From assembly GCA_964569795.1 (NCBI GenBank), contig CAZMVB010000002.1, forward strand, positions 124,001 through 188,000: a stretch of DNA of 64,000 bases, in the 5' to 3' direction. The position numbers and the translations under genes are program-made. Source of the DNA: JAHJDS01 sp964569795 (GTDB taxonomy: Bacteria > Desulfobacterota > Desulfarculia > Desulfarculales > JAHJDS01). The notes below the pieces were generated by a model. That model was given only the letters and a program-made list of their open reading frames with translations, made no database searches and was not told the DNA's origin. Shown here in pieces: positions 51,623 to 58,917 of this stretch (position 1 is the stretch's first letter; each line of letters starts with the position of its first letter).

Positions 51623-52992
51623 CACCACACCAGCAGCTTGGTTTCGGTCATCTCGAGCATGGCGAAGCGGATGCCCTCGCGGCCGACGCCGCTGGCCTTG
51701 ACCCCGCCGAAGGGCAGGTGCTCCTGCCTGAAGCCCGGTCCGCCGTTGACGATGACCGCCCCCACCTCCAGGCCGTCGAAGAACCGCTTGACCGTGTCCA
51801 GGTCACGGGTGAACAGCCCGGCCTGGAGACCGTAGGGCGTCGAGTTGGCCAGATCGATGGCCTCGTCCACCTCGTCGAAAACGAACACGGGCAGGACCGG
51901 GCCAAAGGTTTCCTCGGCCACCAGCTCGCAGTCCGGGGGAGGGGACTGGAGGACCGTGGGCCAGACCAGGCTCTTCTCGCGGCGGCCCCCGGCCCGCAGG
52001 GTCGCCCCCCGGTCGCAGGCGTCGTTGATCCGGCGTTCGACCAGGACGGCCGCGGCCTCGGTGATCAGGGGCCCGATGCGGACCCCGTCGTCGGCCGGGT
52101 CCCCGACCTGGACCCGCTCGGTCAGGGCCAGGAGCTTGTCCATGAACTCCGCGGCCACCGGCCGCTGGACCAGGACCCGCTTGACGGCCGTGCAGCGCTG
52201 GCCCGAGGTGCCGAATCGCTGATCCACGGCCGTGGCCGCTGCCGCGTCCAGGTCGGCGTCGGCCATGACGATCAGCGGGTCGTTGCCGCCCAACTCCAGG
52301 CTGATCTTCTTGGCCCCGGCCAGGGCGGCCACCCGGCGGCCGGTGTCCGTGCCGCCGGTCAGGGTGACCATGTTCACCCCGGGGTGGGCGACCAGCTTTT
52401 CGGCCGCCTCCCGTCCCAGGCAGACGACCTGCATCGCCCCCGGCGGCAGGCCGCAATCGTCGAGCAACTCCCCCATCCGCAGGGCCGTCAGCGGCGCCGA
52501 CCGGGACGGCTTGAGGATCACCCGGTTGCCGGCGGCCAGGGCCGGGCCGACCTTGTGGGCGGCGATGTTTAGCGGAAAGTTGAACGGAGTCACCGCCAGG
52601 ACGACCCCGACCGGAACGCGCCGGGTCAGGCCGATCTTGTCCACGGGCATGGAGGTGACGTCTCCCGGGATGACCTCGCCCCACAGCCGGGTCGCCTCCT
52701 CGGCCGAGAGCCGGAAGGTCTCGACCGCCCGGCGGACCTCGAACCGGGCGTCGGAGATGGGCTTGCCCATCTCGGCGGTGATCAGCCGGGCCCAGGACTC
52801 GACGTCCCCGGCCAGGCGCTCCGAGGCGCGCTGCAGGATCCGGCCGCGCTCATAAGACGTCAGGGCGTCCATGGCCGGCTTGGCCCCCCGGGCCCGGGCC
52901 ACGATGGTCTCGACGTCATCGAGGCCGCAGACCGCCACCCGGCCGGCGATCTCGCCGGTAAAGGGATTTCTGACTTCCAGCTCGTCAGCCAC
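51622..52992 (-). CDS. NAD(P)-dependent aldehyde dehydrogenase, probable sulfoacetaldehyde dehydrogenase
   Basis: The 456-residue ALDH-fold enzyme has the oxyanion Asn138 in PFNFP, Glu233 in LELGG and the catalytic Cys267 in GTSGQRCTAV, so it is catalytically complete. It resembles the phosphonoacetaldehyde/GAPN-like ALDH group, which acts on small anionic aldehydes. Coming directly after the two sulfopyruvate decarboxylase subunits, it most likely oxidises sulfoacetaldehyde to sulfoacetate. A similar role with phosphonoacetaldehyde cannot be excluded from sequence alone. It starts with GTG, preceded by GGGGG, 12 bp after the comE-like gene. Confidence 0.8.
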   Translation of the reverse strand: MADELEVRNPFTGEIAGRVAVCGLDDVETIVARARGAKPAMDALTSYERGRILQRASERLAGDVESWARLITAEMGKPISDARFEVRRAVETFRLSAEEATRLWGEVIPGDVTSMPVDKIGLTRRVPVGVVLAVTPFNFPLNIAAHKVGPALAAGNRVILKPSRSAPLTALRMGELLDDCGLPPGAMQVVCLGREAAEKLVAHPGVNMVTLTGGTDTGRRVAALAGAKKISLELGGNDPLIVMADADLDAAAATAVDQRFGTSGQRCTAVKRVLVQRPVAAEFMDKLLALTERVQVGDPADDGVRIGPLITEAAAVLVERRINDACDRGATLRAGGRREKSLVWPTVLQSPPPDCELVAEETFGPVLPVFVFDEVDEAIDLANSTPYGLQAGLFTRDLDTVKRFFDGLEVGAVIVNGGPGFRQEHLPFGGVKASGVGREGIRFAMLEMTETKLLVW

Positions 52993-53004
52993 GGTCGCCC
53001 CCTG

Positions 53005-53604
53005 TTACCTCGGAATGTCCTTGACCGGCGCGGCGGTCCGGTCATAGGTCCCCAGCCACCGCTGGAAGCGATTCCGGATCTCGATGGGATCCAGCGGAAT
53101 CGGGGCCAGGTCTCCGGTGCCGGGCTCGACCTCGACCACCACCACCTCCAGACCGGCCGGGGCCGTCAGTCGCTCGGCCTCCTGACGCAGCTCCTCTGGT
53201 GACGCAACGACCCGGACCGCCTCGATCCCGGCCCCTCGGATCAACTCGGCCAGCCTCGTCCGTCCGCCGCGACTGTAGGTCGGCTGGTCGCCGGTCGAGC
53301 CATAGGTCCCGTTGTCCAGGACGTACCAGGTCAAATCCGTTGCCGGGGCGTTGGCCGCCGTGATCAGGGTCCCGGGATTCATCAACACGCTGCCGTCCCC
53401 GTCCAGGACGACCACCGGCCGCCCGGCGCCCAGGGCCAGCCCCAGTCCGATCGGGCCGGCCAGGCCCATGGACCCCAGCATGTAGAAATGATTCGGGCCG
53501 TCGGCCGCGGCAAAAAGCTCCTGGCTGGGATGACCCAGGTTGCAGATCACCGCCCGGTCCCGGGCCGCGGCGGCAATAATGGCCATCGCTTCGGCCCTGG
53601 TCAT
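53005..53604 (-). CDS. comE: Sulfopyruvate decarboxylase beta subunit (ComE-like, TPP-binding)
   Basis: The 199-residue protein carries the thiamine-diphosphate motif GDGS at 69-72, closing with DNGTYGSTG near residue 97, and an N-terminal GHPSQELF segment. Length and split architecture match ComE, the TPP-binding subunit of sulfopyruvate decarboxylase; phosphonopyruvate decarboxylase is normally one protein of about 380 residues. With ComD it would decarboxylate sulfopyruvate to sulfoacetaldehyde. Its ATG overlaps the comD stop as ATGA. Confidence 0.85.
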   Translation of the reverse strand: MTRAEAMAIIAAAARDRAVICNLGHPSQELFAAADGPNHFYMLGSMGLAGPIGLGLALGAGRPVVVLDGDGSVLMNPGTLITAANAPATDLTWYVLDNGTYGSTGDQPTYSRGGRTRLAELIRGAGIEAVRVVASPEELRQEAERLTAPAGLEVVVVEVEPGTGDLAPIPLDPIEIRNRFQRWLGTYDRTAAPVKDIPR

Positions 53605-54101
53605 GACGTCCTCCAGAACGACGGCCGGATCAAGGCCGCCACCGGCCGCTGGGATACCCGGGCATAGCCGATCAGGCCCGGCAGTCGGGCCAGGTCGGCG
53701 GCCGAGCGAAACTCACTGTGATGAATCCCGGCCAGGTCGAGCAGGTCGGCGGTGATCCGGCCCATGGGTGTCTGGGCGACGATGGGCTCGCCCGGGAGTC
53801 CCCGGTGGCTGATGAGCATCACCAGTGACAGGCGATAGAGCCGGGTCAAGGACATCAAGGCGTTGAGGCAGTTGCCCAGGCCGCTGTTCTGCATCAGCAA
53901 CACCGGCAACTGGCCGCCCAAAAAGAGCCCGGCGGCGATGCCCACGCCCTCTTCCTCGCGGGTGACGGGCAGATGTTTTATTTCCTGGTCCGTGGCCAGC
54001 AGATCCAACAGACCGGCCAGGCCCTTACACGGCACGCTCAACGCCCAGGTGATCCCCTGGTCCTTGAGACAATCCAGGATTTTTTGCTCAGGACTCGACA
54101 C
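53601..54101 (-). CDS. comD: Sulfopyruvate decarboxylase alpha subunit (ComD-like)
   Basis: The 166-residue protein has VPCKGLAGLLDLL near 23, the catalytic-Glu segment TREEEGVGIAAGLFLGG near 47-63, LLMQNSGLGNCLNALMSL near 68-85 and TPMGRI. These are signatures of ComD, the pyrimidine-binding half of the TPP enzyme. The start is a GTG at 54101 with GGAGG 6 bases upstream, 14 bp inside the end of the cysteate synthase gene. Two half-size subunits in adjacent overlapping genes are the usual arrangement for sulfopyruvate decarboxylase. Confidence 0.85.
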   Translation of the reverse strand: MSSPEQKILDCLKDQGITWALSVPCKGLAGLLDLLATDQEIKHLPVTREEEGVGIAAGLFLGGQLPVLLMQNSGLGNCLNALMSLTRLYRLSLVMLISHRGLPGEPIVAQTPMGRITADLLDLAGIHHSEFRSAADLARLPGLIGYARVSQRPVAALIRPSFWRTS

Positions 54102-55242
54102 TCGTCTCCTCCAGGGAACGGGGGTTCATGACCGTTGGGGACACGTTCAGGCTCAGGGTCGGCTCCAGGGAAAAGAGCTGGTAGTCCCGGCGCAGCCGCT
54201 CGACGCCCCCGCCGCTGGCGTTGACCAGGACCACCTCGTCCGGGGCGATCCGTCCGGCCCGGACGGCCTCGTCCAGGGCGGCCAGGGCCACCCCGACCGG
54301 CGGCAGCCCGTCGATGCCCTCGTCCTCGGCCAGCCAGGCCAGGCCTTCTGTCAGGCGGTCGTTGGTGATGCCGTAGGTCGAGCCGCCGGTGGACCTCAGG
54401 GCCGCGAACAGTCCCCCGTCCCCCTCGTACAGGGGATGGGTATTGGCCAGGACGTCGGCCTCGATCCGGGCGATCAGCCCGGCCGCATCGGGCAGGTCCT
54501 CGTCGGCCTTGATCCGGTCCCGTCCGGCGCTGAAGGCCCGGTGGACCGGGGCAAAGGGCTCGTTCTGGGCCAGGTGCAGCCGCGGCGGCCGGGCCCCGGA
54601 CCCGCCCCTCTCGATCAGGGCCAGGGCCGAATCATGAGTGGCCAGGGCGCCGATGCCGCTGCCGACGGCCTGGAAGTAGTGGTCAGGCAGCCGGCCGATG
54701 ACCTCGACCGCCTCCAGGAGGACCGTGCCCAGGGCCCGCCGCCGGGCCAGGTTCTCGGGACCCTTGAGCGGCTCGAGCCGGCCGGTCAGAAACACCGGCG
54801 CCGCGGCCGCGGCCTCGGAGTAGGTCAGGTCCCGGGCCACCAGGACCCGGAGGTTGTCCTTGGGCCGGCAGGGCAGCCACAGGTGTTCGAGCCCCCGGGC
54901 CGGCACGACCAGGACCACCGGAAAGCCGGTCAGGTTCCCGGCATAGGCATAGGCCCGGGCCGTGTTGCCCGCCGAGACGACCGACACCTCCTCGATCCCC
55001 TGTTCCCTGAGGGCGGCCAGGGTGACGGCTGCCTCGAGGTCCTTGAAGCTGCCGGTCATGTTATGGGCCTGTCGCTCGGGCCAGTAGCCGCAGAAGGCGA
55101 CAAAGAGATTCGAAAGCCCCAGCCGGCGGCCCAGGGCCTCGGCCCGAAACGTCCGGCTCCCGGGCGTACACTCGGTCAGCGGTACCCGGACCGGAAGCCG
55201 ATCCAGAAAGCGCCACACCCCGCCGGCCTCCCCCGGCGTCAT
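54088..55242 (-). CDS. Cysteate synthase-like PLP enzyme (threonine synthase family)
   Basis: The 384-residue fold-type II PLP enzyme has the lysine Lys67 in NMTGSFKDLEAAV and VSAGNTARAYAYA near 108 for phosphate binding. Threonine synthases usually read SFKDRG at this site; the SFKDLE variant fits the cysteate synthases described from Methanosarcina, which make cysteate from O-phosphoserine and sulfite. Placement directly before comD and comE strongly supports this, since transamination of cysteate gives sulfopyruvate. It starts at ATG 55242, overlapping the LysR-type gene stop. Plain threonine synthase is the alternative, less likely here. Confidence 0.75.
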   Translation of the reverse strand: MTPGEAGGVWRFLDRLPVRVPLTECTPGSRTFRAEALGRRLGLSNLFVAFCGYWPERQAHNMTGSFKDLEAAVTLAALREQGIEEVSVVSAGNTARAYAYAGNLTGFPVVLVVPARGLEHLWLPCRPKDNLRVLVARDLTYSEAAAAAPVFLTGRLEPLKGPENLARRRALGTVLLEAVEVIGRLPDHYFQAVGSGIGALATHDSALALIERGGSGARPPRLHLAQNEPFAPVHRAFSAGRDRIKADEDLPDAAGLIARIEADVLANTHPLYEGDGGLFAALRSTGGSTYGITNDRLTEGLAWLAEDEGIDGLPPVGVALAALDEAVRAGRIAPDEVVLVNASGGGVERLRRDYQLFSLEPTLSLNVSPTVMNPRSLEETSVES

Positions 55243-56156
55243 CGTCCCCGGTCCGCCAGATCGGTCACGATGTGGTCCACCAGGTTGCGTTCCAATTCGG
55301 TCAGGGTCACCTCCCGGCGGTGGACCAGGTAAAAGTGTCGCACCAGGTCCAACCCCTCGACCTTTACTCCGACCAGGGCGCCGGTGGCCAGTTCCTTTTC
55401 AGCACTGATCGAGGGCAGCCAGGCGATCCCCATCCGGGACAGGACGCCCTTCTTGAGACTCTCGTGCAACCCCAGTTCGATCAGGCGGGGCTGGCGGTCG
55501 AGATCAAAGCCCCGGGCGGACAATTCGGACCACAGGGCCCGGCGCGACCCGGAGCCCTCCTGCTCGACCAGGAGCACCCGAGCGAAGACCTCTTGGGGTG
55601 TGACCGAGGGCCGGCCGGCGAATTCGTCCTCGGGATGGACCAGCAACACGAACCGGTCCTCGAGAAGGCGGCGATAGGTAAGCCCGGGCTCGGGATACTC
55701 GTAACCGACCACGCCCAGGCGGATGGCGCCGGCCGTCACCGCCTCGACCACCGACCGGGAGATGTCCACGAACAGGTCCAGGTTCACGCCCGGGTGACGG
55801 GCCTTGAATCCGGCCAGGGTGGCGATCAGGAAGTAGTTGCCCGAGCCCGTGGACACCCCGAGGCGCAGGCCGGCGTCCGTATCGTCGCCGCGGTGTTTGA
55901 CTTGCCACTGCTGGAGCCGGCGGAGGAGGTCGGTCCACAAGGAGGCCAGTTCCACCCCGGCCTCGGTCAGGCGCCAGGCCCCGCCGACGCGGCCGATGAG
56001 TTCGATCCCCAGGTGACGCTCCACGGACCGCACCAGATCGGCCAGATCCTCGGCCGCCCGGTCCGAGCCCAGGACGGACAGATCCCCTTGTCCGGCGTCG
56101 GCCGCCCGCCGCCAGGCGTCCAGCCGGGAGACAAGCTCGGTCCAGGAGTCAGTCAT
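55239..56156 (-). CDS. LysR-type transcriptional regulator with divergent DNA-binding region
   Basis: The 305-residue protein has the LysR effector-binding domain (LRLGVSTGSGNYFLIATLAGFKA near 97, VEQEGSGSRRALW near 198). The N-terminal helix-turn-helix is recognisable but irregular (LADLVRSVERHLGIELIGRV then LTEAGVELASLW), with extra residues before it. It is the first gene of the cysteate-to-sulfoacetate block and overlaps the cysteate synthase gene by 4 bp. This suggests it controls the block in response to a sulfonate, sulfite or amino-acid signal, and through co-transcription its own level. Its target site was not identified. Confidence 0.8.
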   Translation of the reverse strand: MTDSWTELVSRLDAWRRAADAGQGDLSVLGSDRAAEDLADLVRSVERHLGIELIGRVGGAWRLTEAGVELASLWTDLLRRLQQWQVKHRGDDTDAGLRLGVSTGSGNYFLIATLAGFKARHPGVNLDLFVDISRSVVEAVTAGAIRLGVVGYEYPEPGLTYRRLLEDRFVLLVHPEDEFAGRPSVTPQEVFARVLLVEQEGSGSRRALWSELSARGFDLDRQPRLIELGLHESLKKGVLSRMGIAWLPSISAEKELATGALVGVKVEGLDLVRHFYLVHRREVTLTELERNLVDHIVTDLADRGR

Positions 56157-56175
56157 TTTTTTCGTTATCCTGGTG

Positions 56176-57177
56176 TCAATCCCGCGACAGAAGGTCTTCC
56201 CAGCAGATGGCCTCGTCCCGCTGTTTGGCCCGGTGCAGCCGGGCCCCGACGATCAGATCCAGGTGCCGGGTCTCGATCGGACGGCCCGAGATCCGGCCGA
56301 CGCGCTTGAATTCGAGGGCCGACCCGTCCAGGATCGCCCCGGCTTCCAGGTCCCGTCCGGCGACCACGTAGCGCCGGACCGCCTCGGGGGCCAGTTCCTT
56401 CTCCTGGCGGCCGGGCCGACGCCGGCCCAGGGCCTGCTCGACGAACCTGACCCCGGCCACCAGCCGGCCCAGGGTCTCCGGATCGGCCGAAAAGGCGTGA
56501 TCCGGGCCCTCCAGTTTGTTGTCCTCGGTGAAGTGTTTCTCGACGATCCGGGCCCCCAGGGCGACGGCGGCCATGGCCGCCTCGGGTCCCTCGGAGTGGT
56601 CCGAAAAGCCGATGACGTGGTCGGCGCCGAAGACGTCCTGCAGCAGGCCGATCCGCCGCAGGTTCAGGGTCTCGGGCGGGGCCGGATAGGCCACGGTGCA
56701 GTGCAGCAGGGCGATTTTTTTGTCATGCGGCCCCCCCAGGGCGTCCACGGCCTGTTCGATCTCGCCCAGGGTGGCTGAGCCGGTGGACAGGATCACGTCC
56801 TTGCCCGTTTGACCCACCGCTTCGAGCAGCGGAAAATTATTGATATTGGCCGAGCCGATCTTGATCAGTTCGAAGCCGGCCTCGAGGACCGTTTCCACGG
56901 CCGAGAGTTCAGCCACCGTGCTGAACAGGTCGATCCCCTCCTCGGCGGCCACGGCCTTGAGTTCCTTGATCTCGTCGGCGGACAGCTCGCACCGCTGGAA
57001 CAGGCCCAGGAAGGGCGAGTCCGTGGCGCAGAACTTCTCGGCGGTGAAGGTCTGGAGCTTGACCGCGTCGGCGCCGACCCGCTTGGCCGAGCGGACCATG
57101 CGCTTGGCCAGGTCCAGGTCGCCGTTGTGGTTCAGGCCGGCCTCGGCCACGATGTAGGTTCGGTCAGTGGGCAGCAT
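56176..57177 (-). CDS. pseI: Nonulosonic acid synthase (NeuB family; PseI by context)
   Basis: The 333-residue enzyme has TYIVAEAGLNHNGDLDLAKRM at the N-terminus, KLQTFTAEKF, KIGSANINNFPLLEAV, LSTGSATLGEIEQAV, GFSDHSEGPEA and VEKHFTEDN, with a C-terminal SAF domain (RYVVAGRDLEAGAIL). It makes a nine-carbon acid from PEP and a six-carbon sugar. The family signature does not by itself separate PseI from NeuB, but its 14-bp overlap with the pseG-like gene favours pseudaminic acid synthesis. A strong AGGAGG site precedes the ATG at 57177. It is clearly distinct from the NeuB at 35853. Confidence 0.82.
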   Translation of the reverse strand: MLPTDRTYIVAEAGLNHNGDLDLAKRMVRSAKRVGADAVKLQTFTAEKFCATDSPFLGLFQRCELSADEIKELKAVAAEEGIDLFSTVAELSAVETVLEAGFELIKIGSANINNFPLLEAVGQTGKDVILSTGSATLGEIEQAVDALGGPHDKKIALLHCTVAYPAPPETLNLRRIGLLQDVFGADHVIGFSDHSEGPEAAMAAVALGARIVEKHFTEDNKLEGPDHAFSADPETLGRLVAGVRFVEQALGRRRPGRQEKELAPEAVRRYVVAGRDLEAGAILDGSALEFKRVGRISGRPIETRHLDLIVGARLHRAKQRDEAICWEDLLSRD

Positions 57178-58231
57178 AACCCCTCCTCTTCGAGTCCGTC
57201 TGGCCCCCGAGTTTGATGATCTCCGACGCCGTCCGTTCGGCACCCCGGCCGTCCACCAGGCCCCGTCCCCGGGCCGACATCTCGGCCCGGTCCGCGGGCC
57301 GGGACAACAGCTCGTCCACGGCCCCGGCCAGGACGGCCGGCTCCAGGCCCGGGGCCCGGCCCAGGCTTCGCCCCGCCCCGGACCGGGCCATTGTCTCGGC
57401 CACCAGTCGCTGGTTGTCGGCGATGACCACGCCGACGATCGGCACGCCCAGACAGCACAACTCCCAGACTGTCGAGCCGGTGGCGGTCACGGCCAGATCA
57501 CAGGCGGTCATCAAATCGGCCATGTCCGAAGCGCTCAGCCCGACGTGGACCGTTACCGGCCGCGTGGCACGGGCCGCCCGGTCCTCGAGGGCCGCCCGCC
57601 GCCGATTGGCGCCGCCGATGACCAGGGCGATCTCGAACCGCGAGGCGGCCGCCTCCAGGGCGTCCAGGGCCCACTCGGTGCCGCCCGGCCGGTCGGCCCC
57701 GCCCATAGTCAACAGCACCCGGGGCGGATTATTGGGGGGCCGCCCGGCCTCGCGCCGGGAGACGATCTCCGGGCGAAGCAGGGCATAGGACGGACCGAGC
57801 AGACAGGTTCTCTCGGGCCCGCAGTCGTAAAGTCCGGCCCCAGGAGCGGCGTTCTGATTGACGATCAGGTCCGCGGCCGACAGGTCGCGGTCGCCCAGAT
57901 CGTCCACGGCCGCCAGGGCACATTCGGCCTCGTCCCTGAACCGGCCGAAGCCCTCCGGCGTCCAGCGATAGTGATCGACCACCAGCACCTCGGCCCCTTT
58001 GGTTGCGTCGAGGCAACCGGCCACGTCGGCCGGTGACCCTGACTGCTCCAGATCGAGCGACCGCGTCTCCAGACCCAGCCGGCCCAGGTAAGTCGAGCCC
58101 TCGCCCCGGGCCCTGGTCAAAAAGGCGACCTCGACCCCGGCCGCCCGCAGGGCCCCGGCCAGGGCGGCGCAACGCACCAGGTGACCCATGCCCAGATCGG
58201 CCCCGCCGTCGGCTCGAATCAGGACGCGCAT
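57164..58231 (-). CDS. pseG: PseG-like UDP-sugar hydrolase
   Basis: The 355-residue GT-B-type protein starts MRVLIRADGGADLGMGHLVR and contains VDHYRWTPEGF near 106, LTMGGADRPGGTEWAL near 172 and TATGSTVWELCCLGVP near 250. It matches PseG, which removes UDP from the 2,4-diamino hexose before condensation by PseI. The family commonly carries a conserved His in the GMGHLVR loop, and that His is present. It starts at ATG 58231, 11 bp after the PIG-L gene, and runs 14 bp into the synthase gene. Confidence 0.85.
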   Translation of the reverse strand: MRVLIRADGGADLGMGHLVRCAALAGALRAAGVEVAFLTRARGEGSTYLGRLGLETRSLDLEQSGSPADVAGCLDATKGAEVLVVDHYRWTPEGFGRFRDEAECALAAVDDLGDRDLSAADLIVNQNAAPGAGLYDCGPERTCLLGPSYALLRPEIVSRREAGRPPNNPPRVLLTMGGADRPGGTEWALDALEAAASRFEIALVIGGANRRRAALEDRAARATRPVTVHVGLSASDMADLMTACDLAVTATGSTVWELCCLGVPIVGVVIADNQRLVAETMARSGAGRSLGRAPGLEPAVLAGAVDELLSRPADRAEMSARGRGLVDGRGAERTASEIIKLGGQTDSKRRGYAAH

Positions 58232-58242
58232 GGCTACCCTGG

Positions 58243-58917
58243 TCAGCGAACGATCCGCCGGGCCAGGCGAAAGGCCTCGGCCACTTCGAGCCCGACCCGC
58301 AGGCCTCGCTCCCGGGCGGCTATCCGCAGGCCCTCGGCCGAGCGGGGGTGGGGGTAGGCCGCGGCCTCAGTGGCGTAGTGCCCGAAGGCCTCGATCTTGC
58401 TCTCCAGCGTGGCCGCAATGTCAACCCAGACATTGGGGATGAAGGCCCGGGCCCGATCGAACGAGTGCCATTCCGTGGACGACGGGGTCTCGAAAAAGTA
58501 TATCTCGATTGGGCTGTTGCCGGGCAGGGGCCGGTAGGCCGTCATCACCGCCTGACTGGTCAGACGATGGTCCACGTTCAGGTCCCCGGGGTGATGGGTA
58601 TAAACGATCTCAGCCGGGGCCTCGAAGCGTTCCACGGCCTTGATCAGGTCCAGCAGGGCCACGGTATCAAAGCGGTTGTCCGGGAAATCACCCAACTCCA
58701 GCCGGGTCAGGCCCATCACCTCGGCCGCGGCCCGGGCCGAGCGCCGCAGGGCGGCCACGGCCTCGGTCAAATTTTCGTCCGGCTCTCCCCGGGAGGTCAT
58801 CCCCTCCCCCAGAATGAGCACGGACACCTCGTCGCCCGCCTGGGCGTGCCGGATCAGCGTCCCGCCCGGACCGAGCACCTCGTCGTCGGGATGGGCGACT
58901 ATGGCATGCACCCGCAT
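58243..58917 (-). CDS. PIG-L/LmbE-family deacetylase
   Basis: The 224-residue protein has the canonical AHPDDEVLGPGGT near residue 8 and HHPGDLNVDHRLT near 108-120, the two zinc-binding motifs of N-acetylglucosaminyl-type deacetylases. Both are intact, unlike the slightly altered PIG-L at 46279. It would remove an acetyl group from a sugar or lipid-linked intermediate. A GGAGG site 6 bases before ATG 58917 sets the start; a GTG one codon earlier overlaps the methyltransferase stop. It is grouped with methyltransferase, aminotransferase and CMP-transferase genes. Confidence 0.85.
   Translation of the reverse strand: MRVHAIVAHPDDEVLGPGGTLIRHAQAGDEVSVLILGEGMTSRGEPDENLTEAVAALRRSARAAAEVMGLTRLELGDFPDNRFDTVALLDLIKAVERFEAPAEIVYTHHPGDLNVDHRLTSQAVMTAYRPLPGNSPIEIYFFETPSSTEWHSFDRARAFIPNVWVDIAATLESKIEAFGHYATEAAAYPHPRSAEGLRIAARERGLRVGLEVAEAFRLARRIVR

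Noticed and set aside
53005..54101. Phosphonopyruvate decarboxylase
   Set aside because: The two half-size subunits match ComD/ComE better than the single-chain phosphonate enzyme, and no PEP mutase was found. The alternative is kept as a caveat.
54088..55242. Ordinary threonine synthase
   Set aside because: The PLP-lysine context SFKDLE and the overlap with comD favour cysteate synthase, although sequence alone does not prove it.
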